Notes: a model not told the origin generated them from the sequence alone. A DNA stretch of 34,033 nucleotides from an uncultured Clostridia bacterium (GCA_947628855.1 CANRBM010000011.1:1-34033); one strand, 5' to 3'. Numbered from the stretch's first letter, positions 25,803-33,634 are shown. Numbers and translations are program-made.

Positions 25803-26243
25803 CGTGAAACCGCTCGCTCCGCGACATCGCTCAGACACGGCAAACGGCGTGTACAGGGACACTCGGACAGAGGGTTTGTAAAGACAATCCCCTCAGTCTG
25901 CATCTCTGACTCAGCCAGCTCCCCTTACTAAGGGGAGCCTTAAGCTCGGACAGGGGGATGCTTCGACAGGCTCAGCATGACATATAAAATAACTTGTCTT
26001 TCCGAGCGTAGTCGAGGAATCCCCGGGTTTTATAATAAGACATCGGACACATCTAACGTCACTATCAAACTCTCGCGCAGGAGTTCCGACCATTGCAAAC
26101 AATCAAAAAGCGCGAACTAGGCGACTGAAAGTGCCGACGTTCGCGTTTTTAGCTTGGGGTGCAGGGGGTGAAACCCCTTGCCGAGGTGTGGGCGCGTAGC
26201 CTACATAAATAATACGAGGTGCAGGGCTTCACGCCCTGCACTT
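25791..26243. repeat. Intergenic mosaic repeat tract F
   Basis: No gene. It begins inside the MATE stop region with the GCGTACTTAGCGTGAAACCG block shared with tract D. A CTTCGACAGGCTCAGCATGA palindrome (25955-25974), a TTTCCGAGCGTAGTCGAGGA palindromic unit (near 26000), and the CTCTCGCGCAGGAGTT hairpin follow. The structured 3' module of gltX in minus orientation (26105-26243) ends it. Bases 25890-25940 contain a different GC-rich inverted repeat (CAGCCAGCTCCCCTTACTAA). Confidence 0.85.
26105..26150 (-). terminator. Terminator-like hairpin downstream of gltX
   Basis: AAAAAGCGCGAAC (26105-26117) pairs with GTTCGCG-TTTTT (26139-26150), with a one-base bulge and a different inner stem (GGC/GCC) from its relatives. 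It sits about 96 bases after the gltX stop codon. Confidence 0.7.
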
Positions 26244-26245
26244 GA

Positions 26246-27694
26246 TCAATTTGCCGACTCGAGCAGAGCGAGAGAAAATTTCAGTCGTCTGAGGCTTTCC
26301 TCTTTGCCGAGGACTTTTGCCATTTCTATAGCGCCGCCCGGGGTGACGGGTGCGCCCGTAAGCGCGACGCGCATGGAGAACATCACCTGTCCCGCCTTCA
26401 TGCCCGCCTCTTCCGCCGCCTGGCGTATGCGCTCCTTTATGCCATCGTCCGTCCAGTCGTCGAAGTCCTCAAGTGCACTGATCGCCACTTTAACTGCCTG
26501 TTTTGCGACGTTAAAGTCCACTTTCATCTTTTGATGCACATACATGTTGAGGTCGTACGCGCCAAACTCATTCAAGAACGCCAGCTTTTCGCCTATGTCA
26601 CACAGCACGTCCACCCTCGTCTGCATGAGGGAGGCGAGCTCCTTTTTGTCCCAGGGCGCGTCGCCTATCGCCTTGTCTATAAACGGCTCCGCGACTTTGA
26701 AAAACTCTTCGGGAGACATAGCCTTCAAATACTCGCCGTTGAGCCAGCGCATCTTTTGCTCGTCAAAAATGGAGGAGCTCTTTGAGATGCCGTCTGTGTC
26801 GAACGCCTCTATCATCTCCTGCATGGTCATTTTCTCGCGGTTGTCCTTGGGACACCAACCGAGCAGCGCGATATAGTTGACTATAGCCTCGGGCAGATAG
26901 CCTTTCGAGATGAAGTCCTCAAAATTGGCGTCGCCGAAACGTTTGGAGAGCTTGCGCGTGGCGTCCTTCATGATTGGCGGCAGGTGCATATATTTTGGTC
27001 TCTCCCAGCCAAACGCGTCGTATATAAGGTTATATTTGGGCGTGGAGCTCAGATATTCAGTGCCGCGTATGACGTGGGTTATGCCCATGAGGTGGTCGTC
27101 CACGACGTTCGCGAAGTTGTAGGTGGGCAGTCCGTCGGATTTTAGAAGTACGCCGTCCTCAATGTCCGCGCTGTCCACGCTTATTTTGCCGAAAACCATA
27201 TCCTCGTACTCGCTTACAACGCCCTCGGGCACTTTTTGCCTTATCACGTACGGCTCGCCCGCGGCGAGGCGCCTTTCGACCTCTTCCTTGCTCAAATTGC
27301 GGCAATGCTTGTCGTAGGTGTGCACGCCGTTTTCGTCCTTGAGGCTCTCGAGCCTTTCCTTGTCGCAGAAACAGTAGTACGCGCCGCCCAGCCTCACAAG
27401 CTCCTCCGCGTACTGCTTGTAAAGCCCCATGCGCTCCGTCTGTATGTACGGGCCGTAGCCGCCGTCCTTGTCGGGGCCTTCGTCGTAGACTATCCCCGCC
27501 GTGGCGAGCGTACGATACACCATCTCGACCGCGCCGTCAACCTTGCGCTCCTGATCGGTGTCCTCGATGCGCAGAATGAACGTCCCGCCGTTTTTTTTCG
27601 CATACAGGTAGGCATAAAGCCCCGTGCGCAGGTTGCCTATGTGCATAAAGCCCGTCGGAGACGGAGCAAACCTTGTTCTCACTTTTTCAGTCAT
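26246..27694 (-). CDS. gltX: Glutamyl-tRNA synthetase
   Basis: The protein has 482 residues, the usual length. It charges tRNA-Glu (and possibly tRNA-Gln in an indirect pathway). The class I signature is APSPTGFMHIGN, with the HIGH-type motif at residues 18-21. The second signature is KLSKR near residue 255, preceded by MHLPPIMKDATR. GluRS landmarks include FILRIEDTDQER, RQKVPEG, DGLPTYNFANVVDDHLMGIT and VIRGTEYLSSTPKYNLIYDAFGW. It overlaps the end of radC by eight bases and is probably translated by coupling. The only possible ribosome site (AAGGACGG) is rather far from the ATG. Confidence 0.96.
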   Translation of the reverse strand: MTEKVRTRFAPSPTGFMHIGNLRTGLYAYLYAKKNGGTFILRIEDTDQERKVDGAVEMVYRTLATAGIVYDEGPDKDGGYGPYIQTERMGLYKQYAEELVRLGGAYYCFCDKERLESLKDENGVHTYDKHCRNLSKEEVERRLAAGEPYVIRQKVPEGVVSEYEDMVFGKISVDSADIEDGVLLKSDGLPTYNFANVVDDHLMGITHVIRGTEYLSSTPKYNLIYDAFGWERPKYMHLPPIMKDATRKLSKRFGDANFEDFISKGYLPEAIVNYIALLGWCPKDNREKMTMQEMIEAFDTDGISKSSSIFDEQKMRWLNGEYLKAMSPEEFFKVAEPFIDKAIGDAPWDKKELASLMQTRVDVLCDIGEKLAFLNEFGAYDLNMYVHQKMKVDFNVAKQAVKVAISALEDFDDWTDDGIKERIRQAAEEAGMKAGQVMFSMRVALTGAPVTPGGAIEMAKVLGKEESLRRLKFSLALLESAN

Positions 27695-28421
27695 AAAAAT
27701 CTATGCCGTCCTTGAAAGTTGATTTCGTTTTGAGCATGCGGCTTAGCCTGCCGTCCTCTTCAAAGGAGTAGTACTCCGTGCCGCAAAATATAAAATGGTC
27801 CAAAAGTTTGACCTCGACATTGGACAGCGTGTCGAGTATTGTATATGTAAGCTCCACGTCGGAGTGCGAGGGATTGACATTGCCGCCCGGGTGATTGTGC
27901 GCGAGCAAAATGCCCGTAGCCTTGTTCTTTATGGCGTAATCCACTATGCTGCGCACCGTCACGGACACCGCGTCGCCCACGCCCGTCGCAAGGCGGTCGC
28001 AACAGATGAGGTCCTCGTGTACGTTGAGCGCTGCAATATAAAGTTGCTCCTCTTTTATTCCGAAAAGTTTGTTGCCCATGAACATACGCGCCGCCGCCCT
28101 GCCCTTGAGGGAGGTCTTTTGCACGGTGTTCTGATCCAGAAACATTCTGAAAACCCCCGGAAGCACGTTCAAAAACTGCGCCGCGTTCGCCGTCATGCCG
28201 GGGATCTCCTCAAGCTGAGCCTCGTCCGCCCCGAACACTCCCGCAAGCGAGCCGAATTTGTCTATGAGCGCATGCGCAAGCGCGTTCGTGTCCCTGCGCG
28301 GCACAAAAGAATAAAGCAGATACTCAAGCGCCTCGTGCGGTTGAAGCGACTCTATGCCCTGCTTTGCTATCCTGTCTCTCATCCTTTGACGATGTCCGTC
28401 GTGAACGCCCCCGTTTGCCAT
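27687..28421 (-). CDS. radC: RadC family JAB-domain protein
   Basis: The protein has 244 residues. The N-terminal helix-hairpin-helix part starts GHRQRMRDRI and continues DKFGSLAGVFGADEAQLEEI PGMT. The C-terminal JAB/JAMM metallopeptidase-like domain has LLAHNHPGGNVNPSHSDVE, with zinc ligands His175, His177 and Asp188. Despite the name, a DNA repair role is not established for the family. It is the first gene of a radC-gltX pair. The start matches the family N-terminus. A promoter with its -10 only seven bases before the ATG suggests a leaderless message. Confidence 0.93.
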   Translation of the reverse strand: MANGGVHDGHRQRMRDRIAKQGIESLQPHEALEYLLYSFVPRRDTNALAHALIDKFGSLAGVFGADEAQLEEIPGMTANAAQFLNVLPGVFRMFLDQNTVQKTSLKGRAAARMFMGNKLFGIKEEQLYIAALNVHEDLICCDRLATGVGDAVSVTVRSIVDYAIKNKATGILLAHNHPGGNVNPSHSDVELTYTILDTLSNVEVKLLDHFIFCGTEYYSFEEDGRLSRMLKTKSTFKDGIDFYD

Positions 28422-28427
28422 AGCTCA

Positions 28428-28456
28428 AGTATAGCCCTCTTTCCGCCATAAATCAA
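28428..28456 (-). promoter_or_regulatory. Promoter of radC-gltX, placed for a leaderless transcript
   Basis: On the minus strand TTGATT (28451-28456), 17-bp spacer, TATACT (28428-28433), then TGAGCT and the ATG. A transcript starting seven bases after the -10 would begin at the start codon itself. Confidence 0.55.
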
Positions 28457-28517
28457 GCGTAGACAATAAATAAGTATGCAGATTTATTAGATACGTCACG
28501 CGTAGCCCACATGCGCC

Positions 28518-29240
28518 TTATCCGGCGCGGGAGCTGTTTAAAAAGATGACGGTGGCTTGAAAGAGAGTATAGGCAAGGCCGGCTTGGAAGTCCGGGTCGG
28601 AGAGGGCTGCCTCGTCGAGGGGGTTGCTCAAAAAGCCGCACTCGGCGATGACGGCGGGATAAGGACTGCAAGAAAGCAGATATTTTTCCGCGCTGAGGGC
28701 GGCATACTCGCGCCCGCCGAGCTCGGGATTGACGTCACGGTTCAAAAGCTCCTGCACTATCTCGGCGAACTCCCTACCCCGCTCGCTGTGCCTGTCGAAG
28801 AACGCCTGCGCCCCGCGGCGAGAGGACGCGGTGTAAAAATTCATATGTATGCTGATGACGGCGTCGGGAGCGCTTTTGTTGATGACGTCTCCACGGTAGA
28901 ACATATCGCCGCGCTTTTTGTTTCCGCCCGAGTTTTTGTGGGAGTGCATGCCGTCCGCGGTGCGGGTGTAGACGACCCGTATGCCGCCGCCTTCGAGATA
29001 CTCTCCGAGCAAGCGCGCAACTTTGAGATTGAGCTCGCTCTCCTTGACGGAAGTGCGTACGCCCGTGACTCCCGCGTCCGCGCCGCCGTGCCCTGCGTCC
29101 ACCACTACGACATACGTCGCCGACGCGGCCTTTATCGCCGCGGCAAGGACGGGCGCGCCGAGGGCGAACAGCGCGATAAGGGCGCCGAGAGCTACAGCGC
29201 CCCACTTGAGCAAGAAGTTTTTTCTCGGACAATTTTGCAT
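28518..29240 (-). CDS. cwlD: N-acetylmuramoyl-L-alanine amidase, CwlD-type (Amidase_3)
   Basis: The protein has 240 residues. One N-terminal TM helix or uncleaved signal (about 12-36) precedes an Amidase_3 domain. Zinc ligands are His51 (DAGHGG), Glu67 (KESELNL) and His132 (SIHMN). The catalytic Glu200 lies in AECGFLSNPLDE. These residues and the small size fit CwlD, which removes peptides from muramic acid to make muramic-delta-lactam in spore cortex; a vegetative wall amidase is the alternative. The start at 29240 is preferred because an upstream in-frame GTG (29306) lies inside the DnaA-box cluster. GGAAACGG precedes the chosen ATG weakly. Confidence 0.88.
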   Translation of the reverse strand: MQNCPRKNFLLKWGAVALGALIALFALGAPVLAAAIKAASATYVVVVDAGHGGADAGVTGVRTSVKESELNLKVARLLGEYLEGGGIRVVYTRTADGMHSHKNSGGNKKRGDMFYRGDVINKSAPDAVISIHMNFYTASSRRGAQAFFDRHSERGREFAEIVQELLNRDVNPELGGREYAALSAEKYLLSCSPYPAVIAECGFLSNPLDEAALSDPDFQAGLAYTLFQATVIFLNSSRAG

Positions 29241-29286
29241 ACCGTTTCCGTTTTGAAAATATTCACCGCGGTATAAAAATGCAGTA

Positions 29287-29330
29287 TTATCCACAAAGTT
29301 ATCCACAATTTAGGGGCAGAATGTGGATAA
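29287..29330. promoter_or_regulatory. Cluster of three perfect DnaA boxes
   Basis: TTATCCACA at 29287-29295 and 29299-29307 (12-base period, same strand) and its reverse complement TGTGGATAA at 29322-29330. All three match the strict consensus. They lie between the divergent cwlD and PRC-barrel genes. No dnaA or dnaN is in the window. Confidence 0.85.
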
Positions 29331-29519
29331 GTCGGTGGAAAAGTGCGCTTTTTATTCGCCGTACATTGTATTTTCGTCGCGGGAGCTCTATGCCGTTTTC
29401 GGCAAAATATGGCAAAAAGAGCCGCTTATCATGCGTTTTACACGCCGAGAGCCCCTGTTTTTGCTCAAGGGCGGTATATCGCGAGGCGGCGCGGCATACC
29501 GTTTTACAAGGAGTGGCTT

Positions 29520-30557
29520 ATGCTTTGGCTTTCGGAGTGCACAGATATCCCCGTCATCGTAAAGGGGGACGGCAAACTTGTCGGATATGTCAAAAATGTA
29601 TATTTTGACAAAATCGGACGCGTTTTTATATATTTCGACATAGAGACGGGAGAGGGCGCGCATCTCTTCCTGCCCGTGGGAGCGGCGACCCCAAAACAGG
29701 CGCTCATCCTCGACGACGCTACCCTCGCCATGTTGCAAGAGGACGTTGACGTCTCAGCGTTATTGCCTTCCCTGCTCGGACTGCCCGCGTATACCCTAAG
29801 CGGAATTAAAAAAGGCGAAGTGCTGGACGCCAAGTTTTCGGACACAGGCGAACTTTGCAGGCTCATACTCTCGGAAGGCGACATACCGCCCTCGCAAATA
29901 GCCTGTATAGGCGACGTCGTACTTGTCAAAAACGCAAAACCCGCCTCTCGGATCCCGCGCCCCAAAAAGGATTATCCCGTGCAAGTGTTGCAGGACGACT
30001 CGGGCAACGCTTCGGCAAGTGAGTCCCAAAACGGCGGCGAGCATACGCCATATCCCCGCAACGCGCAAGCCTCGGATGCGTCGCCTATTGATATTGCCCA
30101 TCCGCAGGATAAAGTTGTACAGCAAGATATTGCGCCTAAGGACTTGGCTATCCCTCAAAACGGCGCGCATTGGGTCTCGCAGGCAAAAACTGCGGACGCG
30201 AGCGGACAGTCTCCCAAAGGACATTTCGGCGCGACGGCATTGCCCGTATACGGCATAGCGCCGCCCGCTCCCGCCATTTCGATAAGCAAGGGAGAACCTA
30301 TGTTTTCGCAGGGCGCTCTCAACGCCGTGCTGGACGGAGACTCCGCCATGTCGGGGAGCGACGGGCACAACCCTACGCGTATAATTTGCGACTATGAATT
30401 TTTGCTCGGACGCACGCTGGGCGCGGATCTCAGGACGTACACGGGGGAGCTGCTTGCGCCGAAGGGCGCTATCATCACGGCGAACGTCGTCGAGCTTGCC
30501 CGCGCGCACGGCAAACTTGTGGACCTCACCCTGAACAGCGTCAAACAAAGACAGTGA
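29520..30557 (+). CDS. PRC-barrel domain protein of unknown function
   Basis: The protein has 345 residues. Two PRC-barrel-like segments occupy the N-terminal half: about 1-75 (PVIVKGDGKLVGYVKNVYFD, then VFIYFDIET) and about 95-140 (GEVLDAKFSDTGELCRLILS, then ACIGDVVLVK). A long, low-complexity Ala/Ser/Gln/Pro-rich linker follows (about 145-270). A conserved-looking C-terminal domain closes the protein (ICDYEFLLGRTLGADL, then GELLAPKGAIITANVVELAR). PRC barrels occur in RimM and in proteins of RNA processing or cell-division scaffolds; no specific role can be given. The ATG at 29520 has AAGGAG six bases upstream, so the long open frame before it is not used. The M1 peptidase gene follows after 48 bases. 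Confidence 0.8.
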   Translation: MLWLSECTDIPVIVKGDGKLVGYVKNVYFDKIGRVFIYFDIETGEGAHLFLPVGAATPKQALILDDATLAMLQEDVDVSALLPSLLGLPAYTLSGIKKGEVLDAKFSDTGELCRLILSEGDIPPSQIACIGDVVLVKNAKPASRIPRPKKDYPVQVLQDDSGNASASESQNGGEHTPYPRNAQASDASPIDIAHPQDKVVQQDIAPKDLAIPQNGAHWVSQAKTADASGQSPKGHFGATALPVYGIAPPAPAISISKGEPMFSQGALNAVLDGDSAMSGSDGHNPTRIICDYEFLLGRTLGADLRTYTGELLAPKGAIITANVVELARAHGKLVDLTLNSVKQRQ

Positions 30558-30605
30558 GCGCACTCTTTGCCGCGCTTCTACAAGATATCCCATAGGCAAT
30601 GCAAA

Positions 30606-32051
30606 ATGCAAAAAATTATGTCACATTTCGCCCATAAAAAATTTTCTGCAGCGTTTATCGTGGCTGTCGCCCTTCTCGTCGTCGTCTTGGCGGCGGCCCT
30701 CGCCGCCTGCAACAAAAAACAGACCTCCGCGCAAAATACCGCGCCCATGTACGACATCAATATGACGTATGACGGCGAGTCTCACACGATTTCCGCAAAG
30801 CAAGAAACTCTGTTCTTGCCGCCCGAAAACATGAAGGAAAACTTTGTGCTTTTCAGATTGTACGCAAATGGAATGTGCGAGAATAATGACGCTATTGACA
30901 TTTTATCTGTCAAAATCAACAGGAGAAGTGCGGATTTTGAGATTTGCGGCGATGATAACACCCTCTTGAAAATTTATTGCTCGCCGTCTCGCGAGCTTAT
31001 GAGCGTAGCGCTTGACTATGAAGTGCGCCTCCCAAATTCTCCCTCGCGGTTGGGATACGGCAAGGATTGCGCGTCGCTCTGTTTTTTCTATCCCTCGCTC
31101 GCCGTGTACGAGGACGGCTGGCGCGCCGATGGGTTTGCAAATGTAGGCGACCCTTTCATCTCGGAGTGCGCGGATTTTTACGTTTCGCTCACCATGGACG
31201 CCTCGCTCAAGGCGGCGGCTTCGGGCAAGATCGAAAACGTATCGGTGTTTGAGAAGGACGGCAAGTCATACAAGACGGTTGAGCTGTGCGCCGAGAATAT
31301 CCGCGACCTCGGGCTTGTCGTGGGCGAATTTTCCGTACTCTCGACGACTGTCCGCCTGCCCTCGAAAAACGTCGCGGCCTCCTATTTCTACCTCTCGGAC
31401 GCCTCGCCAAACGACACGCTGTCCCGCATATCAAGCTCTATAGAGAAATTCAGCGACGCTTTCGGCGAGTTCCCCTACCCCACGTTTTGCGTCGCGGAGT
31501 GCCCCTTGGACGGCGCGGGCGGCATGGAGTACGGCGCGTTTGCCACCCTCTCTCCCGCCTCTCCCGACGTCTACCTCGACGCCGCTACGCACGAGACCGC
31601 GCATCAGTGGTGGTATTCCGCCGTCGGCAGCGACCAGCTTCACGACGCCTGGCTGGACGAGGGGCTGAGCGAGTTTTGCACCTACTATTTTTACAAGCTG
31701 AACGGCGAATCGTCGCGGTATTTATCTGCTATGGCAAAGATATCGGCTGCCTACGGTGACTTCGCGTCCGTAATGCGCCCCGTCGGCTTTGACGCAACAA
31801 TGAGCCGCCCGCTTGGCGCCTACGCCTCAAACGGAGAGTACGTCGCCGTCACCTATCAAAAGGGCGCGCTGCTTTTTGACAACATCTATTCCCTTGTCGG
31901 CGAAGAGCGATTTCTTGCCGCCATGAGGCACTACTACTCCTCAAACAAGTTTTCCTTCGCCTCGCCCGCCGCCCTCTCCGCCGCCTTCAAAACGCAAGGC
32001 TTCGACATCACCCCTATCCTGAACGGCTGGATCAACAACAAAAACAAGTAA
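30606..32051 (+). CDS. M1 family (gluzincin) metallopeptidase lipoprotein
   Basis: The protein has 481 residues. A lipoprotein signal ends LAAC (Cys35). The aminopeptidase N-like N-terminal beta domain precedes the catalytic region: GGMEYG in place of GAMEN, HETAHQWW (His329, Glu330, His333) and the third zinc ligand Glu352 in WLDEGLSEF. YQKGALLFDNI carries the presumed transition-state Tyr. The protein lacks the long C-terminal helical domain of full-length aminopeptidase N. It should trim peptides outside the membrane. The ATG at 30606 is taken as start with AGG nine bases upstream; ATG at 30618 is an alternative. It is probably co-transcribed with the PRC-barrel gene. Confidence 0.9.
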   Translation: MQKIMSHFAHKKFSAAFIVAVALLVVVLAAALAACNKKQTSAQNTAPMYDINMTYDGESHTISAKQETLFLPPENMKENFVLFRLYANGMCENNDAIDILSVKINRRSADFEICGDDNTLLKIYCSPSRELMSVALDYEVRLPNSPSRLGYGKDCASLCFFYPSLAVYEDGWRADGFANVGDPFISECADFYVSLTMDASLKAAASGKIENVSVFEKDGKSYKTVELCAENIRDLGLVVGEFSVLSTTVRLPSKNVAASYFYLSDASPNDTLSRISSSIEKFSDAFGEFPYPTFCVAECPLDGAGGMEYGAFATLSPASPDVYLDAATHETAHQWWYSAVGSDQLHDAWLDEGLSEFCTYYFYKLNGESSRYLSAMAKISAAYGDFASVMRPVGFDATMSRPLGAYASNGEYVAVTYQKGALLFDNIYSLVGEERFLAAMRHYYSSNKFSFASPAALSAAFKTQGFDITPILNGWINNKNK

Positions 32052-32087
32052 GTCTCTCTCCCGCCTCGTCGCAATCACGCCTTCGCA

Positions 32088-32198
32088 CATTGTAATGGTA
32101 GCAGCCAAAACGCACGACTGACATTACAATGTCACTTTTGATTATTAAAACTAATATTACAATGTCACATTAAGTCTTGACATTATCACATTATAATG
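32088..32198. promoter_or_regulatory. Array of four palindromic operator-like sites
   Basis: Sites of the form CATTRYAATG lie at 32088-32097 (CATTGTAATG), 32122-32131 (CATTACAATG), 32155-32164 (TATTACAATG) and 32189-32198 (CATTATAATG). Centres are 34, 33 and 34 bases apart. The second is extended to the dyad GACATT-AC-AATGTC. The last falls inside the promoter spacer of the following operon. Confidence 0.7.
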
Positions 32199-32205
32199 AT
32201 ATAGT
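32177..32205 (+). promoter_or_regulatory. Promoter of the DUF3990/XRE operon
   Basis: Consensus TTGACA (32177-32182), 17-bp spacer, TATAGT (32200-32205). The start codon lies 17 bases downstream of the -10, and the fourth operator-like site overlaps the spacer. Confidence 0.75.
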
Positions 32206-32221
32206 TGTGCGAGAGGTGGAT

Positions 32222-32896
32222 ATGAATATTTTGACGGTTTATCATGGGTCAGCAGACATAATAGAGACTCCAGAATACGGAAAAGGGAAACCGTACAATG
32301 ACTATGGTCGCGGTTTTTACTGTACGCAGTCGGAGGATCTTGCCAAAGAATGGGCGGTCGCCGATGGCAGAGACGGCTACGCAAACAAATACAGCCTCGA
32401 TATGACCGGACTTAAACTCCTTGACCTGTCTGAAAGCAAATATAATGTGCTCAATTGGATGACGCTGCTCATTCAAAATCGCGTATTCACGCTCAAGTCC
32501 GACATATCTAAGCTCGGAAAAACTTTTTTAATATCGCACTTTTCCCTGTCTGTGGAGGATTTCGACGTCATCAAAGGATATCGCGCGGACGACTCCTATT
32601 TTGCCTACGCGGAAAGTTTTTTGGACAACACCATATCCGTACAACGCCTGTCCGAGGCATTACGTTTGGGCGAACTCGGCGAACAAATAGTGCTGACGTC
32701 AAAAAAAGCGTTTGAAAATATAAAGTTCTTGGGCTTTGAATTTGCGGACAGCGCGACATACTATCCTTTAAGGCGGGAGCGAAACGAAAAAGCCCGTTTG
32801 CAATTTTTGTCCAACCGTCGCGGCACGCCGTCGCCCGACGACATCTATTTGAGCGATATTATAAGAGGAGCAAACATTGATGATACACGCCTATAA
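32222..32896 (+). CDS. DUF3990 family protein, probable toxin of a toxin-antitoxin pair
   Basis: The protein has 224 residues. The N-terminus has YHGS (7-10) and DYGRGFYCT (27-35), the paired motifs that open DUF3990 proteins, followed by EDLAKEWA. FDVIKGYRADDSYFAYAES and EQIVLTSKKAFENIKFLGF (about 154-172) are the later family blocks. DUF3990 is regarded as an ADP-ribosyltransferase-fold family (YHG resembling the first ART motif), often encoded beside a helix-turn-helix protein; this is family knowledge, not seen directly. AGAGGTGG precedes the ATG. It overlaps the XRE gene by 17 bases. The gene is AT-richer than its surroundings and next to a tRNA gene, which suggests transfer. Confidence 0.8.
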   Translation: MNILTVYHGSADIIETPEYGKGKPYNDYGRGFYCTQSEDLAKEWAVADGRDGYANKYSLDMTGLKLLDLSESKYNVLNWMTLLIQNRVFTLKSDISKLGKTFLISHFSLSVEDFDVIKGYRADDSYFAYAESFLDNTISVQRLSEALRLGELGEQIVLTSKKAFENIKFLGFEFADSATYYPLRRERNEKARLQFLSNRRGTPSPDDIYLSDIIRGANIDDTRL

Positions 32897-33491
32897 TGAG
32901 GATATCCTTCCCATCGTGCAGCGCAAACTCGCCTCTATGTTTGAAATTGCCGTAGTTATCAAAAATATTAACATCGACAATTTTGCTCAGGGGTTTGTCT
33001 CTTCTCCCGTGTGCCGCGCGTTTGAGAGCGCCGACCCCGTATTTGTCCTGGGCAGATCCGCGACCGAGCTTTTAAGCACAGTCTTGGGCGACGCTCCCTG
33101 CAAAGATGAGACGAGCAGCTATGCCTCCCCTCAATATTGGGTCGGACATACGCTTGCATATATGCAATGGTATTTCAAAAAGCCGTATGCAGACCTCATC
33201 TCCGCTTTTCCGTGCGGGCAATTGCTCCTCGAATACTTCCCGTATCACGAAATGGATATAAGCAAAAGCGTCGATCTTTTTGCCTCAAAACTTCACCTTG
33301 AAAGCACGCTTAAACGTCTGCGCTCCGCGAAAGGCCTCTCTCAAAACGATTTAGCAATAATGAGCGGGGTCTCCATCCGCAGTATACGAGCATACGAGCA
33401 AGGCGCCGCGGATATAAGCAAGGCGCAAGCCGACACCCTGTACGCTATATCAAAAGTGCTGGATTGCTCGATAGAGGATCTTATCACTTAA
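32880..33491 (+). CDS. XRE-type helix-turn-helix protein, probable antitoxin and repressor
   Basis: The protein has 203 residues. The N-terminal part (1-140) has no family I can name beyond the pattern WVGHTLAYMQWYFKKPYADL and YFPYHEMD, seen in partners of DUF3990 toxins. The C-terminal 60 residues (144-203) are a clear XRE/Cro HTH: LKRLRSAKGLSQNDLAIMSG, then IRAYEQGAADISKAQADTL. The ATG at 32880 has GAGGAG nine bases upstream, and the overlap with the toxin gene gives coupling. It most likely binds the four-site array upstream of the operon, so the pair would be autoregulated. That assignment is inference from gene order. Confidence 0.8.
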   Translation: MIHAYNEDILPIVQRKLASMFEIAVVIKNINIDNFAQGFVSSPVCRAFESADPVFVLGRSATELLSTVLGDAPCKDETSSYASPQYWVGHTLAYMQWYFKKPYADLISAFPCGQLLLEYFPYHEMDISKSVDLFASKLHLESTLKRLRSAKGLSQNDLAIMSGVSIRSIRAYEQGAADISKAQADTLYAISKVLDCSIEDLIT

Positions 33492-33587
33492 CCGTCGCAA
33501 AAATAGAGTCGCTTTGTGAGGTCTACGTTTGCGATATGCGTCAAAACCTGCTTATCGGCGGAATTTTCACTATTCAATAAAAACCGC

Positions 33588-33617
33588 TTGACAAACTGCC
33601 CGTTTGGATATTATTAT
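33588..33617 (+). promoter_or_regulatory. Promoter of tRNA-Asn
   Basis: Consensus TTGACA (33588-33593), 18-bp spacer, TATTAT (33612-33617). It is followed directly by the tRNA gene. Confidence 0.7.
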
Positions 33618-33634
33618 AATCAAGCATTGAATGT

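Noticed and set aside
29287..29330. Calling the chromosome origin at the DnaA boxes
   Set aside because: No dnaA, dnaN, recF, gyrB or parAB genes, and I cannot compute strand skew; the boxes are real but origin status is unsupported.
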